Notes under the pieces: model-generated
What the model was told of the DNA's origin: nothing
Seen by the model: only the letters and a program-made list of their open reading frames with translations
Database searches by the model: none
NCBI GenBank assembly: GCA_002404155.1
Contig: DHJC01000081.1
Coordinates: forward strand, 114,949-122,082
Direction: 5' to 3'
Length of the DNA: 7,134 bases
Source of the DNA: Chloroflexi bacterium UBA4730
GTDB taxonomy: Bacteria; Chloroflexota; Limnocylindria; P2-11E
Position numbers and translations under genes: made by a program
Part shown: positions 1-4,689 of the stretch, piece by piece
How the letters are laid out: each line of letters begins with the position of its first letter
How positions within the stretch are numbered: the stretch's first letter is position 1

Positions 1-318
1 CATGAACGTGTACTCGATCGTGCCTTCCCAGCGTTCCCAGGCGATGATCTCGGCGATGTTCTCGAACACGAGGCCCATGAATCGCCAGGCGATGGTGCCG
101 ACGAGCAGATAGAGCACGAACCGCGAGGTCGTGCTCGGATCGACCGCGTTGCCGGAGATCACGGGCGCGGCGATGCCGATGAACGCGACGGAGAGGGACG
201 TCACGATCCCGTAGATGATCCAGACGACCTCCCAGAGCCAGTACCGCTTCATGAGCGCGACCTCGCGCTCGACGAAGGCGTAGGCGAGGCCGGCCTGCGT
301 CGCGAACTCCGCGATCAC
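1..318 (-). CDS. ABC-2 type transporter permease, N-terminal part
   Basis: This is the membrane subunit of an ABC-2 family exporter. Only the first 106 residues are present, and the gene runs off the window edge in frame. The start is GTG at 318. It overlaps the upstream ATPase gene by 4 bp (GTGA), which suggests translational coupling. An AGGAGG ribosome binding site lies 7 nt upstream, inside the ATPase gene. The N terminus has an amphipathic stretch (YAFVEREVALMKRYW, about residues 13-27) of the kind that precedes the first helix in this family. Two hydrophobic segments follow, at about residues 29-54 and 66-92. The visible part ends with WERWEGTIEYTFM, a typical cytoplasmic loop of ABC-2 permeases. 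With the ATPase it would form a homodimeric or heterodimeric exporter in the plasma membrane. The substrate cannot be told from sequence; drugs, lipids or polysaccharides are all possible in this family. Confidence 0.88.
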   Translation of the reverse strand, partial: MIAEFATQAGLAYAFVEREVALMKRYWLWEVVWIIYGIVTSLSVAFIGIAAPVISGNAVDPSTTSRFVLYLLVGTIAWRFMGLVFENIAEIIAWERWEGTIEYTFM

Positions 319-1151
319 GTTCCGGCCTCCTCCTCGCCCTTGTCCGGCTCTTCGATCTTGCGACCGGTGATCGTCATGAAGACGTCCTCGAGCGATCCGC
401 GGGCGCCGTAGCGCCCGATGAGCTCGCTCGGCGTGCCTTCGGCGACGAGCTTGCCGCCGTGGAGCACGCCGACTCGGTCGGCGAGACGTTCGGCCTCATC
501 GAGGTCGTGCGTCGTCAGGATGATCGTGGCGTCGTGCTCGTCGCGGAGATCTCGCACGAACGTCTGGACCTCCCGCTTGCTGCGGATGTCGAGTCCCGTC
601 GTCGGCTCGTCAAGGAGCAGCAGCGAAGGCGATGTCAGGAACGCCCGCGCGATCGCCACCTTCTGCTGCATCCCGCGGGACAGCTTCTCGAGGGGCTCGT
701 CGTGGCGCGCGATCGCGATGCCGAGGCGAACGAGGATCTCCCGTGACCGGACGCGAGCGTCCGGCGCGGGCACGCCGTACAGGCGCCCCGCGTACACGAG
801 ATTCTCCATCGCCGACAGCTTCTTAAAGAAGGACGCCTCGACCGACACGCGGTTGATGAGCCGCTTGACGGCGAGCTCGTCCCGGCGGATGTCCAGGCCG
901 AACACCGTGACCGTGCCCGCGTCCGCCTCGAGCAGCGTCGAGAAGACACGGATGAGCGTGGACTTGCCGGAGCCGTTGGCCCCGAGCAGCGCGTAGATCT
1001 CGCCCCGGCTGACCGCGAGCGATACGCCGTCGACCGCCCGCACGTCCTTCCCGGACGAGCGAAAGCGCTTGACGATCCCGCTGGCGAGGAGCGCGTGCCC
1101 GGACGCGCGGACCGAGGGCGGGCCGATGTCGTCGCGAGCTGCGATGGCCAC
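315..1151 (-). CDS. ABC-2 type exporter ATP-binding protein
   Basis: This is the ATPase subunit that would power the exporter encoded just downstream. Counting from the GTG at 1151 (278 aa), Walker A GANGSGKST is at about 57-65, the signature LSRGMQQK at 147-154, Walker B LLLLDEP at about 167-173, the D-loop GLD follows, and the switch histidine of TTHD is at about 215. The C-terminal GSLEDVFMTITGR stretch is typical of DrrA/CcmA-like exporters. The Q-loop position carries E (VSVEASFFKKLSAMENL, about 102-118) instead of the usual Q. I chose GTG 1151 because AGGGAG sits 8 nt upstream. GTG 1187 is also in frame and would add 12 residues, but its ribosome binding site is poor. The stop overlaps the permease start. 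Transcription probably begins near 1400 and crosses an attenuator-like hairpin. Family assignment is secure; the substrate is unknown. Confidence 0.93.
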   Translation of the reverse strand: MAIAARDDIGPPSVRASGHALLASGIVKRFRSSGKDVRAVDGVSLAVSRGEIYALLGANGSGKSTLIRVFSTLLEADAGTVTVFGLDIRRDELAVKRLINRVSVEASFFKKLSAMENLVYAGRLYGVPAPDARVRSREILVRLGIAIARHDEPLEKLSRGMQQKVAIARAFLTSPSLLLLDEPTTGLDIRSKREVQTFVRDLRDEHDATIILTTHDLDEAERLADRVGVLHGGKLVAEGTPSELIGRYGARGSLEDVFMTITGRKIEEPDKGEEEAGT

Positions 1152-1158
1152 TGCGCGG

Positions 1159-1166
1159 ACTCCCTT
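1159..1166 (-). promoter_or_regulatory. Ribosome binding site that fixes the ATPase start
   Basis: The minus strand reads AAGGGAGT here. The GGGAG core ends 8 nt before GTG 1151. The alternative GTG at 1187 has only GAAGG placed too close (about 2 nt), so this site favours the shorter protein. Confidence 0.6.
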
Positions 1167-1214
1167 CGTGCGAGTGCTGGAGCCCACTGCCTTCGGCGGT
1201 ATCCGCCGGAATGC

Positions 1215-1243
1215 AAAAGACCGTGGGCTCGATGCCCACGGTC
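1215..1243 (-). terminator. Intrinsic terminator or attenuator in the exporter leader
   Basis: A perfect 10-bp stem, GACCGTGGGC with GCCCACGGTC (1234-1243 and 1219-1228), has a 5-nt loop. On the minus strand it is followed directly by TTTT (1218-1215). This is a textbook Rho-independent terminator for minus-strand transcription. It lies about 65 nt upstream of the exporter ATPase start and downstream of a plausible promoter (1407-1435), so it sits inside the 5' leader, where read-through would decide expression. A further small palindrome, CGGCGG-TAT-CCGCCG, is at 1194-1208. Confidence 0.7.
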
Positions 1244-1327
1244 CGGATGGTCTAGCCGAGCCTGCGCTCTAGCTGGGTCCGGAGGTGGGCAGGGTGCTCC
1301 GAGGACGCGCCCCGGTGGCGCCGGAGC
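1242..1327 (-). promoter_or_regulatory. Structured 5' leader of the exporter operon
   Basis: Between the predicted transcription start and the terminator the minus-strand RNA can fold into two elements. The first is a two-part stem, GCTCCG (1296-1301) with CGGAGC (1322-1327), enclosing GCGCC/GGCGC (1307-1311, 1317-1321). The second uses two copies of self-complementary TCCGGA (1278-1283 and 1242-1247) enclosing CTAG/CTAG and GAGC/GCTC pairs. The closing TCCGGA helix overlaps the first two bases of the terminator's 5' arm, so the two folds compete slightly. I do not recognise a known riboswitch class. The folding is by eye, not by energy calculation. Confidence 0.35.
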
Positions 1328-1352
1328 GAGCGAGGACGAACATGAGATCCAT
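1269..1352 (-). CDS. Possible 27-codon leader ORF upstream of the exporter
   Basis: A short ORF begins with ATG at 1352 (a second in-frame ATG is at 1343) and ends with TAG at 1269-1271. It lies inside the exporter leader and ends 26 nt before the terminator stem. The peptide begins MDLMFVLARSGATGARP and is rich in Ser, Thr, Pro, Gly and Arg. Third positions are mostly G or C, like the real genes here. Against it, no good ribosome binding site is visible (only AAAGG about 18 nt upstream), and a 27-codon ORF is easily found by chance in GC-rich DNA. If real, ribosome position could influence the nearby terminator, as in leader-peptide attenuation. Confidence 0.18.
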   Translation of the reverse strand: MDLMFVLARSGATGARPRSTLPTSGPS

Positions 1353-1406
1353 TGCTCTGAGCGGCCCTGCCTTTCGAGATCTTCGCCACTTCTAGCGAGC
1401 GCGATG

Positions 1407-1435
1407 ACGTTACCGATTCGAGCGGTACCAGTCAA
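1407..1435 (-). promoter_or_regulatory. Sigma70-like promoter for the ABC exporter operon
   Basis: The minus strand carries TTGACT (1435-1430) as a -35 box, a 17-bp spacer, and TAACGT (1412-1407) as a -10 box. The -35 matches the consensus at 5 of 6 positions. The -10 keeps the key T, A and final T. The predicted start is near 1400, giving a leader of about 250 nt before the ATPase start. It lies downstream of the two hairpins that end the preceding small gene, which fits an independent transcription unit. Confidence 0.55.
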
Positions 1436-1471
1436 GCGTGCGGAAGAACGCGACGACTGCGCACGCGCCTG

Positions 1472-1502
1472 CGTACGGCCCGGGCGTTGCCCGGGCCGTA
1501 CG
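1472..1502 (-). terminator. 14-bp perfect hairpin between transcription units
   Basis: CGTACGGCCCGGGC (1472-1485) pairs perfectly with GCCCGGGCCGTACG (1489-1502) around a 3-nt loop. No T-run follows on either strand, so it is not a classical intrinsic terminator. It lies downstream of the small membrane gene and upstream of the exporter promoter. That position suggests a transcript-end or insulating structure; a dispersed palindromic repeat is an alternative. Confidence 0.45.
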
Positions 1503-1524
1503 AGCGCCATTCAAAAGCACAGAA

Positions 1525-1550
1525 GGACCGCGGCAACGAGCGCGCGGTCC
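1525..1550 (-). terminator. Terminator-like hairpin after the small membrane gene
   Basis: GGACCGCG (1525-1532) pairs with CGCGGTCC (1543-1550) around a 10-nt loop, starting 15 nt past the stop of the 49-residue gene. The minus strand continues TTCTGTGCTTTT, a broken T-tract. It is a plausible weak intrinsic terminator, backed up by the stronger hairpin just beyond it. Confidence 0.45.
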
Positions 1551-1565
1551 CTCCCGTAGTGCGGT

Positions 1566-1715
1566 CTAGACCGTCCGGCGGCCGGAGAGCAGCTGGAAGA
1601 TCAAGACGATCAGCGCGAGGACGAGAAGGATGTGAATGAGCGCGCCGGCCGACGGGAGCGCGACGAGGCCGAGCAGCCACAGGATGAGCAGCACGACGAC
1701 GATCGTCCAAAGCAT
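1566..1715 (-). CDS. Lmo0937 family small membrane protein
   Basis: This 49-residue protein is almost entirely hydrophobic. Helix one is at about residues 2-21 (LWTIVVVLLILWLLGLVAL), followed by a short PSAGA turn. Helix two is at about 26-43, and a basic tail GRRTV ends the protein. The pattern MLWTIVVxLLxLWLLGLV...GxLIHxLLVxAxIVLxxxLxxGRR matches my knowledge of the Lmo0937 family of small membrane proteins (named from Listeria), which are often stress-linked; their molecular role is unknown. The start is ATG 1715, supported by AAGGAGGTG about 6 nt upstream. The reading frame stays open far upstream, but that extension has no coding character and would bypass this excellent site. It appears to be a single-gene unit with hairpins downstream. 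Length and motif make the family call solid; function is unknown. Confidence 0.88.
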   Translation of the reverse strand: MLWTIVVVLLILWLLGLVALPSAGALIHILLVLALIVLIFQLLSGRRTV

Positions 1716-1720
1716 GACGA

Positions 1721-1729
1721 CACCTCCTT
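1721..1729 (-). promoter_or_regulatory. Strong ribosome binding site of the small membrane gene
   Basis: The minus strand reads AAGGAGGTG, an almost complete anti-16S match, ending about 6 nt before ATG 1715. It fixes the start and implies high translation, as expected for an abundant small membrane protein. Confidence 0.85.
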
Positions 1730-2076
1730 GGGTACTGCTGGGTCGCAAGGCGCGTGCCACGGCCGTACGGACGCCAGACAGGCGACTGATACCCGGGCCA
1801 CCCGTTCGGGGTGCGCGGCAGGCGGTCGGGGTCCCTAACTTCGTTGGATGGCTCAACGGGGTGGGTGGTCTCCGGTCGCGCGCTTCTCGCTCGCGCTCGC
1901 CCTCGTGCTCGCGGTCACCGCGCTCGCGCTCGGCGGTCTCACCACGTTCTTGGTCGAAGGGTCCAGCTTCTCGCGAACGCAGCGACGGCCGGAGGGGCGA
2001 ACGCGGGTCCAGGACGCACGGGGCGACCACGTGAGCGAGAAGCCGGCCCCGAGGCATCGCCGGGCCGAGCCAGGTG
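1730..2076. other. Intergenic stretch without a confident gene
   Basis: About 350 bases separate the potassium channel stop from the ribosome binding site of the small membrane gene. It must contain the promoter of the small gene, but no convincing -35/-10 pair is visible on the minus strand. It also holds a possible plus-strand membrane-protein fragment from 1848 and a weak hairpin at 2044-2067, listed separately. Confidence 0.6.
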
Positions 2077-2150
2077 TCAGTGCGGGACGTAGCTCCGATC
2101 GCCGATCCACTGGGCCGGCGGCACGTCGAGGAATCGCGCGATCGCGTTGA
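1848..2150 (+). pseudogene. Possible membrane-protein fragment (remnant N terminus)
   Basis: A plus-strand frame of 100 codons opens with ATG at 1848. Its first part reads like a real membrane-protein N terminus: a polar start, an Arg, then a hydrophobic segment at about residues 13-36 (FSLALALVLAVTALALGG and onward). Third positions are almost all G or C from about codon 9 to codon 36. After about residue 38 the translation becomes Arg/Gly/Pro-rich and looks non-coding, and the frame runs 74 nt into the 3' end of the potassium channel gene on the other strand. No ribosome binding site precedes the ATG. It could be the decayed start of a sensor kinase or another membrane protein, or chance. 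I cannot name a family. Confidence 0.18.
2044..2067 (-). terminator. Weak hairpin after the potassium channel gene
   Basis: CGGCCC (2044-2049) pairs with GGGCCG (2062-2067), about 10 nt past the channel stop on the minus strand. There is no T-run after it. It may help end the transcript, but in DNA this GC-rich a 6-bp stem is weak evidence. Confidence 0.22.
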
Positions 2151-3147
2151 GCGGACCGGCGTACTCAGCCCGTAGTCGGGCGAACTCGGTCCACGAGGCG
2201 TCGGCATCGGGGACGAGCACGTACCCGGCGGCGCGCAGCCTCGCGCGCGCGTCGTCGAACTCACCCCGCTCGATCATCGGGCCCTCCAGCGGCCGATCGC
2301 GGACGATGAACCGGAAGAACCGGTCGATGTCTTCGACCAGGTGGGTCCCGATGCCCCTGGTCGCGCTCGCCTGACCCTGCGGTCCCCCTTCGACGGTGGT
2401 GAGCATGAGCGTCGCCGCATCGAGCACCGCGCCGATCGCCGAGACCCAGGACTCATGGTCATGGGTCGAACGGAAGAACATCAAGATCGGATAGGCGAGG
2501 TGGCTCTCGAGCACCTCCGCGCTCCACCGCTCCCATTCCTCGAAGATGTGGTCGAGCTCCTCGGCATCGTCGTCGAACGCTGCGCAGGTGACGAGGAGCG
2601 CCGTACCCGACGGCGGCGCTCCGGCGCGGGCGTCGAGCGTGACGACCTGCAGCTCCCGGCGCTCGAAGCTCGAGTGGAGCGAGAACAGATACGTGATCGT
2701 CAGGGCGACGATACCCAGACCGACGCTGCCTTCCGCCACCGAGACGGCGCGTGAGAGGCCTGAGACCGGGACGAAGTCGCCGTATCCGATGGTGAGCAAC
2801 GAGATCGCCGCGAAGTACAGCGCGGCGCCGAAGTCGGGCAGCGGCGGGCGCACCTCCGCCGATAGCGCGTGCATGACCAGCCCGAACCCGACGATGAGCA
2901 GCACGATCCAGACGCCGAGCAGGATCATCACGATCGCGGGCGCGAAGATCCCGAGGCGCTGCTCGCGGAGCTCCGGGCTGCGTGAGGCGTCGGCGTACCG
3001 CCGCCAGATCCGCCAGGTCCACCGGGTCAGCAGACCCGCCGGCCGGTACCTGGCCGGCGCGGGACGCGGGAGGATCACCGTCGTGAACACGTCGTTGAGG
3101 ACCCACCCGACAACGGCGACGCCGATGAGCGCTTGGAGGACCGGCAC
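2077..3147 (-). CDS. Two-TM potassium channel family protein with C-terminal domain
   Basis: This is a predicted plasma-membrane K+ channel subunit of the ion_trans_2 type, expected to work as a tetramer. With GTG 3147 as start it has 356 residues. A first hydrophobic segment is at about 3-25 (VLQALIGVAVVGWVLNDVF). A helix follows at about 68-94, then a pore helix (FGAALYFAAISLL, about 106-118), the selectivity filter TIGYGD (119-124) and an inner helix at about 133-156. The remaining 200 residues are soluble, with FEEWERWSAEVLESHLAYP and FRSTHDHESWVSAIGAVLDA as the most distinctive stretches. I recall similar tails in other bacterial channel proteins but know no function for them, and see no Rossmann GxGxxG motif as in RCK/TrkA-N domains. 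The frame stays open about 119 codons upstream, but that part is basic, Pro/Ser-rich and overlaps a structured region. No strong ribosome binding site is seen at 3147, so the start is uncertain; ATG 3213 is an alternative. Confidence 0.85.
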   Translation of the reverse strand: MPVLQALIGVAVVGWVLNDVFTTVILPRPAPARYRPAGLLTRWTWRIWRRYADASRSPELREQRLGIFAPAIVMILLGVWIVLLIVGFGLVMHALSAEVRPPLPDFGAALYFAAISLLTIGYGDFVPVSGLSRAVSVAEGSVGLGIVALTITYLFSLHSSFERRELQVVTLDARAGAPPSGTALLVTCAAFDDDAEELDHIFEEWERWSAEVLESHLAYPILMFFRSTHDHESWVSAIGAVLDAATLMLTTVEGGPQGQASATRGIGTHLVEDIDRFFRFIVRDRPLEGPMIERGEFDDARARLRAAGYVLVPDADASWTEFARLRAEYAGPLNAIARFLDVPPAQWIGDRSYVPH

Positions 3148-3220
3148 TGGTAGGTCAGTGGCGCGGTGCCGCGATGCGGCCCGTCTCCACTGACCCCCTT
3201 TCAAACCGGACATGCGATGT

Positions 3221-3943
3221 GCCGGCATCCGGCGTCCCGATGGTCTGCACCTGCGGCATGTGCGACAGCGCGGGACGCGACCGCCCCGTCTCCCACCGGA
3301 CGTCACGCCGATCGTGGTGCGAGCACGCGACGGCAGCGATCGGCGGTGGCTCGGCCGCGAGGGAGAGCGTGCGCTCGGGGCGACGGCCGTGATCGCTGGG
3401 ACTGATCCCAGTGGGGTAGTGCGCTCCGGCGGTCCGGACCATGCCCGCGCCCGTCCCTGGTGCGCACGCGTGACCAGCGCAGGGGCCCGTCCCTCCGGGC
3501 GCATGCTGGTGCAGGCCGATCACCGGTACGACGACCCCCGCGGACTCCCGCTGCGCGACGCTCGATTTCGCCATCGGCGTAGACGAGCGACCGTGCCCCG
3601 ACCCGGGCTGCGCAGACGGGTCTCTCCTGTTCCCCACCGAGCCGTGCGCGCGTGCCGTCCCCCCGACCCCGGGGAGCTCCGCTGCCCATCCGGAGACGCT
3701 GGCAGCGGACGTGGCCTTCACCGTGACGCGCGCGCCTCGGCGCTCCCATTGTTTCTCTGTCGAGGCGGCAGGGTGCACGTGATGGTGCGGCCCGCGCGCG
3801 TGCTCCCTCCAGAGCGGCTCGTGACGCCCCGCTCCCGCCCATCCGCTCTCGAGCACAAGCTGGGGCCTGCGACCAGGTGCCCCGGTCTCTACCTGGACGG
3901 GACTCACACCCGCTGGTCCGGTGGAACTGTCAGGACGCACCAC
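3221..3943 (-). ncRNA. Candidate large structured RNA, class not identified
   Basis: Consecutive perfect stems tile this stretch (plus coordinates, left arm/right arm): 3232-3239/3271-3278, 3306-3314/3337-3345, 3352-3357/3384-3389 enclosing 3365-3369/3372-3376, 3396-3401/3406-3411, 3419-3424/3462-3467, 3473-3478/3505-3510 enclosing 3485-3489/3496-3500, 3559-3564/3584-3589 enclosing 3569-3572/3576-3579, 3600-3605/3617-3622, 3646-3653/3726-3733 enclosing 3678-3686/3701-3709, 3733-3739/3761-3767, 3800-3805/3851-3856 enclosing 3811-3817/3843-3849, and 3873-3878/3891-3896. On the minus strand the loops are purine-rich (AGAGACC, ACAGAGAAACAATGGGAG, GGGGAACAGGAGAGACC, GGCGAAAT). That is typical of folded RNA and points to minus-strand transcription. 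I considered RNase P RNA, tmRNA, SRP RNA and group II intron cores and did not find their hallmark sequences. A HEARO/omegaRNA-like element or a long leader of the potassium channel gene are open alternatives. The ends are approximate. Confidence 0.4.
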
Positions 3944-3970
3944 GGCGCGAGCGTAGCCGCCGAGCAGACC

Positions 3971-4003
3971 GACGCGGCGTCCGGCCGAGCCGGACGCCGC
4001 GTC
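3971..4003 (-). terminator. 15-bp hairpin downstream of the CHRD gene
   Basis: GACGCGGCGTCCGGC (3971-3985) pairs perfectly with GCCGGACGCCGCGTC (3989-4003) around a 3-nt loop, beginning 23 nt past the CHRD stop. No T-run follows. Position and strength suggest the transcript end of the lipoprotein gene, and it also separates that gene from the structured region beyond. Confidence 0.6.
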
Positions 4004-4026
4004 GTCGCTCCCGAGGTCGGAGCTTG

Positions 4027-4584
4027 CTAGGCCTTGGGCTTGAGCTGGGCGCGGACTACGCCGCCAGGGTGGACCTGCGAGTGGACGTTGTAGTAGTAGT
4101 TGCCGGGGTTCGCGATGATGTCCGTCGCGAGGTCCGCAGCGACCGTGAGATTGTCCTTCGTGATGGACGTGCCGCCGGTCGTGAGCGCGATCGGCTCGGT
4201 GGCCTTCATCGTCGAGTCCACGACCACGCTGCCGTTCGTTGTTGCGTCCCCTTTGTGAATGTGCGAGATCGTGATCATCGTCGTCGACGGGAAGCCTTTC
4301 AGCACGATCTCGAACTTGGCGTTCGCGCCGATGATCTTGCCCGTGGTGTCCCTCGCCGTGAACAGCGTGACCGTCGCGGTGCCGCTGCCGCTCGCCTCGG
4401 CGTCGGCGATCGCGGGGTTCTCATTCGCCGGCGAGAGGTCGGCGGTGAAGACGAAGGTGTTCACCGGAGGCGCGGCCGTCGCGGTCGCGACCGCCACCGG
4501 GGCGGTCGTCGCGGCGCCGCCAGCGCCGCCGCAGGCGGCTGCCACGAGGCCGGCCACCGAGAGCACGATAAGGACACGCTTCAT
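4027..4584 (-). CDS. CHRD domain-containing lipoprotein
   Basis: This is a predicted exported lipoprotein of 185 residues. Residues 1-17 form a signal peptide (MKRVLIVLSVAGLVAAA) followed by Cys18 in a lipobox-like LVAAAC context. A low-complexity Ala/Thr/Gly/Pro/Val linker spans about 19-41. The CHRD domain follows: FTADLSPANENP (about 46-57), TATVTLF, then FEIVLKGFP, the HIH motif at 108-110 (ISHIHKGD), NGSVVVD, and near the end NYYYNVHSQVHPGGVVRAQL with His168 and His172. CHRD domains (named from chordin) are found in secreted bacterial proteins; their ligand is not established. ATG 4584 is chosen because GGAGGT lies 4 nt upstream and the signal peptide starts there. The frame extends about 108 codons further upstream with no coding character. 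It stands alone and is divergent from the zinc-ribbon gene across roughly 100 bp. Confidence 0.9.
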   Translation of the reverse strand: MKRVLIVLSVAGLVAAACGGAGGAATTAPVAVATATAAPPVNTFVFTADLSPANENPAIADAEASGSGTATVTLFTARDTTGKIIGANAKFEIVLKGFPSTTMITISHIHKGDATTNGSVVVDSTMKATEPIALTTGGTSITKDNLTVAADLATDIIANPGNYYYNVHSQVHPGGVVRAQLKPKA

Positions 4585-4676
4585 CGTTACCTCCACAATC
4601 GAATCGCGAGGACCGCTTTTGGACAGTACGCAGCGGCCCGCTAGCCGGATGATGCGGCGCTGGAACGGTAAATGCC
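4585..4676. promoter_or_regulatory. Divergent promoter region of CHRD and zinc-ribbon genes
   Basis: This short gap must hold the promoters of two divergent genes unless the transcripts start further away. On the plus strand, TTGGAC (4619-4624) is the only passable -35 box, and the matching -10 position (TAGCCG) is poor. On the minus strand TACTGT (4628-4623) could serve as a -10 without a good -35. Neither is convincing. Confidence 0.25.
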
Positions 4677-4683
4677 AGAGGAG
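4677..4683 (+). promoter_or_regulatory. Ribosome binding site of the zinc-ribbon gene
   Basis: AGAGGAG lies 6 nt before GTG 4690. The in-frame ATG at 4672 would place this site inside the gene and has no comparable site of its own, so the GTG is favoured. Confidence 0.5.
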
Positions 4684-4689
4684 ATTGAC

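Larger units (their letters stand above)
3148..4026. other. 880-base region without a credible protein gene
   Basis: This gap between two minus-strand genes is far longer than its neighbours. Open frames exist on both strands, but each translates to Arg/Pro/Gly/Ser/His-rich text with no hydrophobic core, no recognisable motif and no ribosome binding site, as expected when stop codons are rare in GC-rich DNA. What it does contain is a dense run of perfect short inverted repeats from about 3221 to 3943 (see the ncRNA entry) and a 15-bp hairpin at 3971-4003. Confidence 0.65.

Noticed and set aside
1219..1243. tRNA T-arm look-alike
   Set aside because: The loop lacks the TTC start and no matching acceptor arm or anticodon arm flanks it; the T4 on the minus strand makes a terminator the better reading.
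635..1510. Minus-strand open frame of 291 codons overlapping the ATPase
   Set aside because: It is a shifted-frame shadow of the ATPase gene, and its Arg/Ser-rich translation contains no Walker motifs.
1566..2264. Longer 232-codon version of the small membrane gene
   Set aside because: The upstream part lacks coding character and overlaps the channel gene; ATG 1715 has a near-perfect ribosome binding site and gives the usual family length.
2077..3504. 475-codon version of the potassium channel
   Set aside because: The first 119 codons are Arg/Pro/Ser-rich, overlap the structured region and do not resemble a channel N terminus.
3559..3770. Faint likeness to an HPr-type phosphocarrier in minus frames (RVTVKATS)
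   Set aside because: Only a few residues match, the active-site His region is missing, and the likeness switches frame.
3155..3943. Minus-strand open frame of 262 codons
   Set aside because: The translation is Arg/Pro/Gly/Ser/His-rich with no motif or hydrophobic core, the start has no ribosome binding site, and it overlaps the stem-loop-rich region. Likely open only because stops are rare in GC-rich DNA.
3221..3943. RNase P RNA, tmRNA, SRP RNA or group II intron
   Set aside because: I did not find the conserved P4 sequence of RNase P, a tRNA-like T-arm, the SRP tetraloop region, or a 34-nt domain V with its GAAA-type loop on either strand.
3212..4030. Plus-strand open frame of 272 codons
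   Set aside because: Same reasons; very high Arg content and no recognisable domain, and it runs to the edge of the CHRD gene on the other strand.
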